From NCBI RefSeq assembly GCF_002127325.2, contig NC_035436.2:111313591-111377590 (forward strand): a DNA stretch of 64,000 bases. The letters are read 5' to 3'. The DNA is from Helianthus annuus (lineage: Eukaryota; Streptophyta; Magnoliopsida; Asterales; Asteraceae). Below, piece by piece: positions 10,721 to 22,706 of the stretch (position 1 is the first letter of the stretch; every line of letters starts with the position of its first letter). The notes beneath the pieces are model-generated. The model had not been told where the DNA came from. It was given only the letters and a program-made list of their open reading frames with translations, and searched no databases. The position numbers were made by a program, and so were the translations under genes.

Positions 10721-13234
10721 TGTCACACCCCCAAAACCCACCATGCGGAGTATCACCGCTTGGAGGCGTGACATGACCAGGATCGAGCCACCAATCATAT
10801 TGAACAACGTAATTAAATAAATAAAACCAACCACAATACAATTGGTGACCAAAAGAAAGTAACCAACTTTAAGTTAACATCGGAAGCATAAAACGTGAAA
10901 CCAAAACATAAGTCTTATAGGTTCATAAAGTTCAAATATTAAGCACGGGACATAACAGTCCATATCCCACAACAACCTCCTCCTGCAAGCTCCATAAGCA
11001 TCTAACGACTTGTAAGGCATGTAACAACGAGTCAACAACAAAGTTGAGTGAGTTCACAGTTGGTTGTTTAGTTTTGAGTTGTTTCCGAAAACATGGTTTG
11101 TCTTTTGTTGGCTTACTTGCCGTGGGGGTTACCCCATAGTTGAAAATATGATTAACTAGTTCCTTCTTTATTACCCAAACCATATCCATAATCAGTGGGG
11201 GCTTCCCCATGTGAACCACTAGACCATTACCGTATCGACTACTAACGAAAATAAGTTGTGCCCTACGTCAATGTCTATCATCATTGATAGTTTGCCATAG
11301 TCCATTAGTACACGCCCGTCCGACTGGCACGGTGTGCGGTTTGTTAAACCTAATAGCGCTATTAACTAATGACCCGCTCGCCATTGGCCTCGGCGATTAA
11401 GTCGATATAAAATGAGGGACTTAATGATAGAGTTTTGTCTAGTAAGTTTTAAGGTTGTTGTCCTAACCAAGGAGGACGAACGTACGTATTCTACCCAACG
11501 AGAATACGCAGGATTAATATTGGCATCCTACCCATGGAGGATGGTAGTACATATCCTACCCAAGGAGGATATGTAGGTTCCGTTTTAGTTCTTTAACCCA
11601 TTCCCAAACCACCGGGAATCCCATGCCTTATAGAGAGTGTGAACTCACCTTGGTTTGCTCGGTTAGATTAGTTACTCTAATAAACAGAAATCAAGTACAT
11701 CCTAATAAGGTACAGATAACAATCAGTTTCTCAAGCATAACACGTATCCTACGTACGGTTTATCTACTCATTACTTCTATCACGTACCACACAATTTTAA
11801 TGTCAAGATACTTTGTTAAGTTATATTATTTTACCCTAAAATAATATAACTATCTCACAAAATAAACAAGTATCCACACAAGTGTTCTAGTATAAAATAT
11901 ATATTCTAAATATATATATTTAACCATTTTACTTGTAAAAACCAACCTCCGCTACTTTGTATTTTTGTAAAATCTTTCAAGAATCATCTTTTCAAACTTG
12001 GTTCCTTTAGGAAAATCATTCACAAGTCTTGGATCTACAAGATTACTAGTTCACTATGTTTGTTATTTTACAAGAAATCATTTTATGTTCAAGTTCATGT
12101 CTAAATGTGAAGGTGATCATTTTATGTAAACCCTTAATCACCTCCTAACTTGTTAAATCATGTCTTTAATCATGATTTAACAAGTTCCATATGATGTTCA
12201 ACATCGTATTCTAGTAATCAACAAGCAAGCATCAACATATACCACACAACATCATACTAACATTATTTCTTCATGTATCATCTTGTTTAAGCTTATGTTC
12301 AAGTTTCATTCTTTTGATTCTTAGTGTTCTTCATGATAATCAACATGTATCATCTTTTAACCACTATAGTAAGATGTAAAATGGAGTGTATGATGTTGTT
12401 ACCACTAGCTCAAGGCTAGGGATGATCAAGGGAAGAAATGGAGTGGATAAAAACAAATGAAGAAGGTCCTTGAACTTCCGAAAGCTCCTAGCTTCCTTGT
12501 GCAACCTCCAACACCTTTGTATATTCTTGAAATTGATTGAAGATGAGTGAATGATGGTGGTGTTGGTGTTGTTGATTTCGGCCGAAGCCAAGAGGGAGAA
12601 GAGAGAGTTTGACGTGTGTTTTAATGTGTGTAAGAAATGAAGTTAAGTTCATGTTGTGCATTCTTATAATCCATACTTAAGTATTAACCCATGTATATTG
12701 TGTCTCAAAAGAACAAAGACGATCTAATAAATAATTCAAAGAAAATCAAGTGTGTAAGGGCCTTGGTGGCCGTGAGATAGGTGGGGGGGGGTAGTAGGCT
12801 AGGTTAAACTATCTAGTTAGTTATTAAGTTAAAAATCCAAGTATTAGTTAGGATTTAGTTACTAGATATTTTTATAGTGTATTATGATGTTCGGGGACCA
12901 TAACTAGCTTGGCAATGATAAAACAATGCTTCTAGCATTATTTTGGTGTTTTGGGTAGTGTCCGGTTGTTCAGTTAGATACTGTCCCGTTAAAGTGCTAA
13001 GTTATATCGTTTAGTGTCTTATATATATCTTTTTGTAACACTTTTAATTCCCAACACTCAGGAAAGCATACAGGACTATTTACTAAATTTTCTGCACAAG
13101 ACTAGTATGTTAACAAGCATATGTAAGTATGACACAGTAATCAGAAAGCAGTTAAGTAATTCAGCACAGTCATCAAGCACTTTAATTAACATAAATAAAT
13201 CATATGGATACATTAAATTTTGAGGGTTGTCACA
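10721..13234 (-). repeat. 5' LTR of Tekay-1
   Basis: 2,514 bp from TGTCACACCCC (next to the primer site) to GTTGTCACA. Its inner 1.86 kb aligns with 3275-5632. It includes the CCCGCTCGCC and GGAGGATATGTAGG blocks and a poly-G run near 12783. Relative to the left copy it lacks about 460 bp after TTTTTGTAA (about 11970) and has a 30-bp insertion near 13138. Nothing coding was recognised. Confidence 0.88.
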
Positions 13235-13236
13235 GT

Positions 13237-13702
13237 TAGGTTAACGTACAAATGCCCTTATCGTACATTACGTACGCTACAATCTCAGCCGTCCGATCAT
13301 CTTCCCGCATTAAATTCGCATGTTGTTTTTTTGTAACAATTTCGCATGTTGGTTTTTTAACATGCGATTTCATCAAAATTACCACATGCGAAATTGTTAG
13401 AAAAAACAACATGCTATTTCATCAAAATTATCACATGCGAAATTGGTACAAAAAAACATGCGAATTCATCAAAAATTATCACGTGCGAAATTGTTATAAA
13501 AAAAGAACATGCTATTTTATCAAAAGTTATCACACGCGAAATTGGTACAAAAAAAACAACATGCGAATTCATCAAAAATTATCATATGCGAAATTGTTAT
13601 AAAAAAACAACATGCGGTTTTTTTAAATGCTGGAAGATGATCTGACGGCTGAGATTGTAGCGTACGTAATGTACGATAAGGCCATTTGTACAGTACACTT
13701 TA

Positions 13703-13706
<4 letters not shown>
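13237..13706. mobile_element. MITE with 60-bp terminal inverted repeats and internal GCGAAATT repeats
   Basis: The ends are near-perfect inverted repeats containing GCCTTATCGTACATTACG, CGTACGCTACAATCTCAGCC and GATCATCTTCC (about 13245-13310 and the complement at 13630-13700). The flanks are TA/GGT...ACC/TA, which would fit a TA target duplication as in mariner/Stowaway MITEs. The middle (about 13310-13620) is a tandem array built on ACATGCGAAATTGTTA and ATTCATCAAAAATTAT units of roughly 45-50 bp. ORFs across the array are by-products of the repeat. It lies directly beside the Tekay-1 5' LTR. Confidence 0.85.

Positions 13707-13745
<39 letters not shown>
13706..13745. repeat. (TA)n microsatellite
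   Basis: About 20 TA units adjoining the right end of the MITE. Confidence 0.95.
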
Positions 13746-13748
<3 letters not shown>

Positions 13749-15409
13749 GTATTGGCATAACATTCGAACATTTAGGTTTGTATGTAAATATAAATCATAG
13801 ACTACATTTGTAAATAAAAACTTAAACCGAGATATTTAAATTAACATTCGAACAATGGATTTATGGATTCGGACACTTGTTTATTGAGATTGTCGACAAC
13901 TTGTGTTGTCGGGGTTATTATAAAAACAAAGGAAACTCTGCACGATTTTCGTAAAATCTAAAATACGTAATAAGCTTAAAAGTCGGATTTTTATAATACG
14001 ATGGTATTTAACTTGGATTAATTCATGTGTTATATAAAATAAGTTTAATCACTTATATTTGTTTGGAACGTTTAGTACGAGGTGCGAAGCATAATAAAAT
14101 TTATACCAAACGAAGATAAGCATTTGAAATATTATCGTAACGAATGAACAACTTAAAATAAGTATATATGTATTTAAATCCATTTTGATGAATATAAACA
14201 GGATGCGAGTATATCTTTTGGTTTACCATTGGACTACGTATTTTTCACTTAAAATTTCAATATGCGTGTCCATGCATATTAAATTATATACTTGTTTTTG
14301 GTATTAATACATGTATATTTTTATACACACCTATAAGGGTACCTTAACTTACTCATGGTAACGAGTATACCATCAGGTCATAGGTTTAGTGTATCGATAG
14401 AGCTCGGTCGCACGTGAAACAACTTTACTCTAGTGTTGGTTACTTATAATGTGTTAAAAGTTTTCTAGGGATGTCTTGGTGAATATTGACATGCTATGCT
14501 AGTTCATGTCATTAACACATACTACTTTCGGATATAACATGCACCCTAAGGTGAGTTCACGGCCTCTACTCTTTAAACGTTTATAAACACGAGGGGGAGA
14601 AAACATGTATCACATTACTACAAAGTAATGCCACATTACTGGTACGTAATGCTTAACGTTATGGTAATATAACGTCTTTAGTTGATAGAGTTTTTGTTGT
14701 ATCGTTATGGTCACAAAGTATCATTTTATCACATAAAGTCCTCATAAACCTTGGACCGTTAGTATTGGGTGGATAGCAAGAGAATTTTGAGTAGTACTAC
14801 TGGGCCCGACAAGCCCCACTCGAGCTCGTCGTGCTAGCTACACCGATAATGGTCAATGGAGGTAGAATTGGCCTAACTTATCACCATGGTCAGTGATAGA
14901 CCTAGCAGACAGAGGCAACAACAGTCAGCTTTGGTTTCGAACTCTTTTGTGGCATAACATAGGTTAGCTACCTATAACTATAACAAGTAACTGCTAATCA
15001 TTACAACTTATTGTTTCGGGTTGAAACAATGGAAAACTTTTGGGAAACAACTCACTTTAAAACTACAATCAAAACTTGTGAACTCACTCATCATAATTGT
15101 TCACACTTGTTCTTACATGTTTTTCTCAGGTTGTTAAGGTATCACACATCAGGACTAGGATGCATCATGGAGTCGCATTATTTTCATCAAACAAATAGAC
15201 TCAGCTTTAAATTACATTAGCTATTTTGGTTTAGTAATTCTTTCATGCTTCCGCAGCTCAATTGTATAAACATTATTTTCTAATGAATGGTTAACCAAGG
15301 AAATTTTTAAACCCATATAGTGGTCTTTCAATATGACTAATGACTGTGATCCTGGTTTGTCACATGCCTCACAGTAGAACTCCGCAAGTGGAAGTTTTGA
15401 GGGTGTGAC
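13746..15409 (+). repeat. Probable degenerate LTR remnant, plus orientation
   Basis: No coding region. It ends at 15409 with TTTTGAGGGTGTGACA, the kind of 3' end seen on Tekay-type LTRs read in the sense direction. It also contains GGAAACTCTG and AAGGTGAGTTCACGG blocks resembling parts of the other Tekay LTRs in reverse. No primer site or polypurine tract borders it clearly, and the left edge is not defined. Fragment or solo LTR; weakly supported. Confidence 0.35.
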
Positions 15410-15514
15410 AATCATCTCGTCTTAAGAGATGACATGTTAAGGAGCACATTACAAGGTATTAAGATAATATTAATAGTTGATGATAATAGTAGTTAGCTAG
15501 GGCTATCATAGTCT
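15410..15514. other. Short unassigned segment
   Basis: About 100 bp of AT-rich DNA between the LTR remnant and the solo LTR, with an imperfect palindrome ATCTCGTCTTAAGAGAT at 15413-15429. Nothing else seen. Confidence 0.4.
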
Positions 15515-18085
15515 TTGCATGTAACACCCCGACCATGTAAAACAACAAACCATGGCAGAAACGCCGGGGAGTCACGTTACAAGAATTGATTAAAACATAT
15601 GGTACATAAGGTTTTGTTTTATGGAATTAATAAATTACATTGTCTTTGGATAACATAAGCAATATACACACAATTGTCTTTAAGTTATTATAGTAAATTA
15701 AGGCCCGAGTCCATCCTATGTGTAGCATGCGTTCAAATCATCACACATTAGCTCCTGAAACATATGTGAAAATAACGTCAGCATAAAAATCTGGTGAGTA
15801 ACATAGGTTTTGTGAGTCAAATTCATGGCTTTGTATTCGTTATTGCAATACCTCGTCCGACAACGAGAGTCGATAAATTTGTATCAAAAGTGTTTGGCAT
15901 TGCAATATGTTTAACCAACTATACAAGTTGGTCTAAATTATAAAACCTTGTAGCCATGAATCTTGACAAAAAGCTTTTCTTTTGTAAAACCATATAAGAA
16001 AAGGATTTAAAAGAAACCATTGTATGGTTTATATCTTTAAGTGAAAATGGTTTGTGACTAGTCCAAAACCATTTGTCCTTGTTGAAGTGATTTGGATAAC
16101 GCTACAATGAGTAATACGATAAAAGCATTTATATATAGGAAGTTCCAGTGGGGTATCCACAATGCTTTCATCGTATTACACCCGCCCCGTTATCTAAATC
16201 ACTTACCATGTACAAACCAATCGTTCGTGTCATAAACCAATCGTCCCTGTTATAAACCATTCCTCTGTGTTATATATAAACCAATTGCCCTTGTTTAAAT
16301 TGTGTAAACTGTGGTCGTTTTGGTGAATACATTCAAGCCTGTGTTGACTCGTCTAGACTAATAGACCGCCAAAGGGTCTATTAAAATATTCGACTAATAA
16401 ACCACCAAAGGGTTTATTAAAATAAAGTTTCTGTCGTTCCCCAAAGTTCCCCACAAGCCCCGGGAAATCTAGTAACAGGATTTTCAGTCCTATGGTACCA
16501 TAACATACTACTTGTCGGCTTGGCCAAAGTTATTGAATGTCATTCGTGTCATGGATAACGCACCAACAAGTTTCCCACATTATTGAAAACAAATCGTTAT
16601 ATATAAACCATATACTTGTTTTGAAAACTTGAAAATGATTTAGCACATATGACTCACCCCAAAACATTTAGAAAACGCAAAAGAGGGGAGCTATGTACTC
16701 ACTTGGATTGCGTATATGTCTTGTGTAAACAAAGCTCAAGTGTTCAAGTGGTTCCTAATGTATCAGATATCGAGACTTTGAAGGGGAGATCAGATAGAAT
16801 GAGGTTTATTATACCAAACGAGTGAAGGATCTCATGTAATATGGTTTATGAAGCCTTACATTCTGATTGAAAAGAGTTTCTAAGTGCTTTGACCCGTTAC
16901 AACTTGTTAAAGTGGTTTACGCCACTTTAATGGGTCGTAAGCGTAACTATGAGTTCGGATGGTTAGATAAGTCATATGATAGGTCTATATATCAAAACAA
17001 GTTTGATTATGTTGTAACATCAGTTTAGATGTCAAAACTATGATCTTATATGCTTAAAACTGTTTATGCTCCAAAAGGGCATTTTCAGCAGTTTAAAAGT
17101 ACATATAATCGACTCGTCATATGACTAACCAAACGACATGACCATAAGGTATAACCTCAGAGGGTTATTCCCTATATTATTATGGTTATAAAAAAAGCGC
17201 TTCGTAGAATCCTAAAATTGACCAAACGGGTCAGATTCGAAAGTTAAAATGGTAGTCAAACCGCTCGACTTTCGACTAAATTAAAAGCACTAAACTAGAA
17301 ACGATGAGTTAGACCTGTTTGAACATGTCTAATAATGTTTTAAAACTGATTTGGTATCAAAACTTTAAGTTTTAATACTCGAAAGCGTTTTCGTCATAAA
17401 ATTCATCTTTTGTGCATTTTTTACTTTTAATTCTTAAAAGTTTGACTCGTCATTTCGCCTACTAAATGTGGTAATCAGAAGGTGCAATCGCAAGGGATTA
17501 TACCTTCATGATTACGATCACGTTGCAAAGTTCAATTTAAACTTTGACTTGAGCAAAATGGTCAGAACCGAAAGTCAAACAAAAGTCAATTTGTTTGACT
17601 TTTGGCTTATAAATAGCCAAAATAATGAAAAAAACTAGAGAGAGCACTTACTTATGTTGAAGAACACTTTCAGAACTCCGTAGGAGGCTTCCAATAGCTG
17701 GAAACAATCTCCAAAGAGATGGAAGAAGAAAATATGAAATGAGCAAGTTGAAATGGACACGAACATGGCTATTTATAGTGAACTTGGGCTCACCAAATCA
17801 AGCCATGTGTCCCTCCAGGTGTTATGACATGCTTAGTGTCCTCCCAGGTGTCCATAGGAGAAGAGAAGTGGCAAAATTCGTGACTTGGTGGCCAAGGAAA
17901 TGAGCTGGGATTACCAGCTACAAACTGCTGTCACTGGGTGTCCGTTACGGACCGTAAGGGCTTTGGTCTTACAGTCCGTAAGACCCTCAGAAAGCAAATG
18001 TTTTGCAGTTTGGCAGTTTCAGCCCCTGCACTTGTATTATCTCGTTTTTGTCATTTTTAACCCCTTTAACCTAATATTTATGTTA

Positions 18086-19269
18086 GAGTGAAGCTCAAAA
18101 ATTGTCTTTTATCTTTATACCCTTTTTCAAGCGGTGTCCTTTATGTTTAAAGTTGATGAGTTTTGTACTTTATGTTTTAAAATCCTGTAAGTTATGTCCC
18201 TTACGCCTAACCCAGTTAATTTTTTTTGTTAAACAAGATGATGTGCAGAGCACATGAGGGTATAATTGTCTTTTTACCCTATTATTTAAAAGAAAAAATA
18301 AACAATTTATATATTAGCTCATTGCCTTTCTCTCTCCAAAAAAAACCTTCATTATCTCTCTACTTATCTTTGTGAATTCCTCCTTCTACCACCTCCTTCC
18401 GCCACTACCACAACCTCCTATCACCACCACCACAACCGATTCCGGCAAAGAAAAAAAAACACGCTACTGCCTAAAAAACCGCCACAACAGTTTGCAAATC
18501 CAACAACCAACAAACAAATCGAACAACCTGTAATTTTTTTCCATCTCCATCGCAAATCCATCAACCCTTGTTTCTCTCTCTACTCTCTCACACATCGTTG
18601 TGTGTGTGACGAAAACAGATTTGAAGATGAGAACGAAGATCGAACCTTAATTTCAATATTCAAATTATCATAATCTGATATTCGTGATAATCTATAAGAA
18701 ACGTATAAAATTTTGGGGATTTTGTTGGTGTATCAACGATCTGCTGCTGTTGTTGTCTTAGTTGGGGGGGGGGGTGACGCACAAAATTGGGGTTTCATGT
18801 GTTGGTGTTTTGTTTCTGGGTTTCATGTTTTGTACTTGCGATATAGAGTTTCTGGGTATGTGGTCGATACGTCTACTTTGATGGTGGCAGGTGGGGCAAT
18901 GGTGGACGGTGGTGGTTTCTAGAGAAGATGGTGTTTTGGTGGTTATGTTGGTTGGTTGCAGTTGCAGAAGGTGGTGCAAGGTGGATGGTTAATGGTGGTG
19001 GATAGTGGGTGGTTGAAGAAGGTGCTGGAGGGAAGGTGGTTAATGGTGGATGGTGACGGGATTGTTCGAAATTGAAAAGGGGGTTTTCGTGTGTTGGATG
19101 GTGGCAGGTGGGGTGGTGGTTCGATTTGTTGTGTTCTGTCAGATGGTGGCAGGTGGGGTGGTGGTTCGATTTGTTGTGTTCTGTCGGATGGTGGCAGGTG
19201 AGGCGGTGGTAGGCGGTGATGGTTGATGCTGGCGGTTGTTGATGGAAGTGGAGAAAGTGAGAGATAAAT

Positions 19270-19304
<35 letters not shown>

Positions 19305-19552
19305 CTGATATATATAATTTTTTTAATTTATTTTAGATGTTTTATTTCTTAAAACGTTTTTATATAAATGAGTAAAAAGACTAGCATACCCTTGGGTGAT
19401 CAGATCTAACAGAAAAAATTAACTTAGTTAGGCCTAAAGGACATAATTTGTAGGATTTTAAAACATAAAGTACAAAACTCGTCAACTTTAAACATAAAGG
19501 ACACCGCCTGAAAAAAGGTATAAAGATAAAGGACAAATTTTAAAATTCACTC
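18086..19552. mobile_element. MULE-type non-autonomous foldback element, 9-bp TSD
   Basis: Long terminal inverted repeats of at least 140 bp: the left arm (18086-18235) has GGTGTCCTTTATGTTTAAAG and AACATAAAGT-type blocks, and the right arm (19390-19552) is its complement with about 90% match by eye. TTTATGTTA flanks it on both sides (18077-18085, 19553-19561): a 9-bp duplication, the hallmark of Mutator-like elements. The interior (18240-19390) has CACCACCACC-type and GGTGGTGG-type low-complexity stretches, two near-identical copies of a roughly 60-bp unit near 19098-19195 and a (GA)n run at 19272-19300. No transposase was seen. Confidence 0.85.
19272..19300. repeat. (GA)n microsatellite in the MULE
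   Basis: About 14 GA units. Confidence 0.95.
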
Positions 19553-19720
19553 TTTATGTTATATAAAGGTGGTAAGCCATGTGTAACTTGTATTTTGTTT
19601 CGGAATTGTTACAAATATCGTTTCGCTCGATCATACGCTGTAAATAAAATATAACATTTTATTGAATACGAAAGTAATCAAAATCGTACAACGTTTGAAA
19701 ATTGCAAACGTCACATTGCA

Positions 19721-21080
19721 TTAGGCTAAGGAGTGTGCTCCCTCTTCCCTATCCTGTACATCATCTCCACCTCACTACCTTCTCATCCATCCTCATCAAG
19801 AGGGTTGTTCCTCTCCACCTCACCTCCCTCTTCCTCTTCCTCTTCCTCTTCCCGATCCATACCCCACAGCCTTATGTATAAAGGTTTGTTAGGTTTTTAA
19901 GTTGTTGAAGGGGGTATGGTCCCAAATCCTGCGCCGACCACATGAGATACTCTCAGATCGCACGCAAGACCATACCCACTGTAAACCAGAAAGACGACTT
20001 TCATGACCTTGTGCTGGCTACAAGGGTTTGTCACAAGCCGCATGCGAGGTCAGGACCAAGATAAAATCAATCCTGACACTTAGTTACTTTGATAAAAGAC
20101 CCGGCTTTCCTGACCTTGCGCCGACTTCATAGGATGCATCCAAGTCACCTGGGGAAAAGGAGCGCAAGGTCTTTTTTATGTTCATGGTCCTATGTAAGGG
20201 CATATGATTGTAATAAATTAAGAGCTAATTGAATATTTGATTTAGAATTTAATTATGTAAGATATAAAATGTCATTCTTGCAAAATGCAAAAATGGGTTT
20301 TGAAAACTAATTTTAGGAGGTGATTTGTATATTTTTGAATTTATTTTATACACCATCATACTTATATGAATTTGGTTTGAAAATATAAACTATATACAAG
20401 AAGAACATGTGTTGTTGATAAAAAAAAATCATTAAGTTTTATAATTGAAAAGAGAGGAAAAAGGACAAAACATGCGAAAAATAAAGATGAAGGGCGCGTT
20501 TAGACTTAAATTCAAGAAATGAATGGGTTAAAATGTAAATGATACAGACCGTATGAAAAAATTAGCTGAACCGACAGACAGGGAGGGGTATCAAACCCAA
20601 GCTCTTGCTGTAACCATACTGCACACCTAACCAAGGACAACTTTTGTTTTCCATTTTATGTCATATGGTGTGTGTATATATTCCGCACAGAAAAATCTTA
20701 TTTACACCACCACTATTCATAACGAAAACTATGAGTGGACCAACCGCATTATTAATCAAATATATTCATCTCTATTTATTTTAGGAAATAGTACTTGTAT
20801 AACAATTGTGATTATTGTAAGTATTTGCTTAAGCTAATGGAAATTTATTATGTGATGAATTTATTTTATTCTAATAATTACTAGTCCACTTTTTCTTTCT
20901 TTTTTTTTTTTTGAACACTAGGCCACTTGTTGGACCGAGTTATTAACCGAATTACATTACATTATTTACAAAATATATATCTAACATAAAATAAAATGAT
21001 AATATTTTATCTTCCGGTGAATACTAACAAAATATACATGCTACAATAAATAAAATTTGAAGCGCAAACTATTAAGTAAA
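19721..21080. other. Unassigned AT-rich region
   Basis: No gene, LTR or inverted repeat established. It includes a CT-rich run near 19820-19850 (CTCTTCCTCTTCC) and a short hairpin-capable pair GGGTATGGTC / GACCATACCC (19914-19980). A tRNA-B-box-like GGTATCAAACCC occurs near 20588, too isolated to call a SINE. Confidence 0.4.
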
Positions 21081-21084
21081 CATA

Positions 21085-21345
21085 GTGAAACGGCCGGCTG
21101 AGGCCCGGCTAGGACCGGCGCCGGTCCCTCACACCGCCCCCCTGGGCTCGGCTCGGCACAACCGGCCACCCACAGCCGGGGTAGCCGGACCTTCTTCTCC
21201 TCTCTTCTCTCACATATACCTATACATACATACATATATATACATAAAGGGGTTCATCCCCCACCCCCTAGGTCCATCCCCTCCAAGCCACTCCTAGGTG
21301 ACGCCTACGTGGCGGCTCATCCCCTCCAAGCCCATCCTCTCCATA
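21085..21345. other. GC-rich patch of unknown origin
   Basis: About 110 bp (21090-21195) is roughly 70% GC with CGGCCGG, CCGGCGCCGG and GCTCGGCTCGG motifs, in DNA otherwise well over 60% AT. A short ATAC/TA tract follows. Then comes a C-rich stretch with GTGACGCCTACGTGGCGG and repeated CATCCCCTCCAAGCC, resembling one end of a small DNA transposon. No flanking duplication or matching second end was found. Confidence 0.4.
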
Positions 21346-22700
21346 CCCTTTAGTCTAATAGTCTATAAGATGATTATAAAGTAATCAATTAGACCGATTG
21401 TGTATAAGATGATTATAAAGTACTCAACTAGACCGATTGTGTATGTGGTTTTCGGTTGAACCAGCTGCTCAGCACCGATACTTAGAAAACTACTTGGTAA
21501 AAATCACACACTACAAAAGGTTTCTAGAGATACTTGGTATACATGCTGGAACAATCCCAAGAAATGACAAACGACGTTGTGAGTTAACTACCTCATAAAC
21601 GTGCAGATTTAAGAATTTAACTCTCAATAGGGGTACACATCAACACTCTTTAACAGGGTCCACTTAACAATATTAAATCCCAGCTACCGGGGAGCGTGGG
21701 GATCATACACATATACTTTTCTTTTTCTTTTACCTAATTTCATTTATGCTCAAAACAATATATGTAAAATATACTAAGTTCAAAAACTAAAATTTTATAT
21801 TTGTTATGATTCTCATTAAACATAAATTTTAATAATGTCATTCTTTTTATGCTTACACTTCGAACTAAAATAATCAAAACTCTAAAATCATAAACCCGTG
21901 ACATCTAGGAATTTAAAATTATATGGACCAATCTCCATTTTTTGGGAAGAGGATAACAAAAAAGTATTATTCATATGTTTAAGAAACTGCATATAACTGA
22001 TAAGACCTTTTTAAGTAAATATCTTAATTAGCAGGTAAGTTTTAAGGAAAAAGATATAGAAGTATAAATATGAGAATGACTATACCCCGTATTATGATTT
22101 TTTTGTTGTGATATCATACAAGTTTTTGAGGATATAAAGTTATTTATTTTTTGAATCAATTAAGTTTCATAAAGTTATTTACCGGAACGTGATACTCAGT
22201 TTCATATTAATCTTAGCAATATACTATTGTGCTAGCATAGGAGAGATATTGCATATCAAAAGAATATGTGAGGTAGTCTTTATGCATGTATGAGGCGTCT
22301 AACCACGTGCGTGCCTAAAGAAAGGTTAAAATGAAAACCATTTTAATCTTAAGAACCATGAGAAGTAGCCCATTCTAAAAGGATTTTTTTTTAAATTCTT
22401 AAAAATCATAAAAAACCACTTGTTCCAGTGAAAAGATAAAAAATACAAAAAAATTGTTACATGTAAAAGTTTACATCGGGTGTAAAAAAATTATTCGTGA
22501 TGTAACCCCGTAAACAAATTTTACATTAGGCGTAACTATTAACTCGACAATTTTTTGTTCTTTTTTTACAAATGTTTATAACAGTTTCATATACATTTGT
22601 ACAAAAAATGATGGCTCATCTCACCCGAAAAATAGGAGTTCTCATGGTTGTCATAACTCATGATGGTTCTTAATTGAAGCGAATTATATCTATAAATATA
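21346..22700. other. Unassigned AT-rich region
   Basis: No coding potential or terminal repeats recognised. There is a local duplication of GTATAAGATGATTATAAAGTA (two tandem copies, about 21360-21430). Otherwise nothing seen. Confidence 0.4.
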
Positions 22701-22706
22701 TATATA

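Larger units (their letters stand above)
3275..13234 (-). mobile_element. Tekay-1: decayed Tekay/Del chromovirus (Ty3/gypsy)
   Basis: Complete in outline but inactive. Reading the minus strand: 5' LTR 10721-13234, primer site 10706-10717, gag (two exons), protease, reverse transcriptase, RNase H, integrase with C-terminal chromodomain, polypurine tract 5633-5648 and 3' LTR 3275-5632. The chromodomain and the long LTRs (2.5 kb) place it in the Tekay/Del clade. Every coding segment carries stops or frameshifts, and the 3' LTR has lost its outer 0.65 kb. The LTR copies differ by large indels (about 460 bp missing from the right copy, an expanded TA tract in the left), so the insertion is old. 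Confidence 0.85.
15515..19720 (-). mobile_element. Solo LTR (Tekay-like) with 5-bp TSD, split by a MULE
   Basis: The LTR runs from TGTAACACCCC (15520) to AACGTCACA (19715) and is flanked on both sides by TTGCA (15515-15519 and 19716-19720), a perfect 5-bp target duplication. Removing the 1,467-bp MULE and its duplication leaves an LTR of about 2.7 kb, close to the Tekay LTRs here and with the same TGTNACACCCC/GTCACA ends. No internal coding sequence remains, as expected after LTR-LTR recombination. A TATA-like element on the minus strand lies near 17768-17777. Confidence 0.85.

Noticed and set aside
13252..13645. Cys/Lys-rich ORFs in the MITE at 13237-13706
   Set aside because: They follow the tandem GCGAAATT array in two frames at once; repeat translation, not a gene.
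18713..18979. Gly/Val-rich and His/Thr-rich ORFs inside the MULE
   Set aside because: Opposite-strand readings of GGTGG/CCACC low-complexity DNA; no transposase motifs.
20573..20640. tRNA-like B box (GGTATCAAACCC) suggesting a SINE
   Set aside because: No A box at the right distance, no poly-A or simple-repeat tail and no flanking duplication.
21041..21297. Pro/Ala-rich ORFs on both strands of the GC-rich patch
   Set aside because: High GC removes stops on both strands; no start context, homology or length to support a protein.
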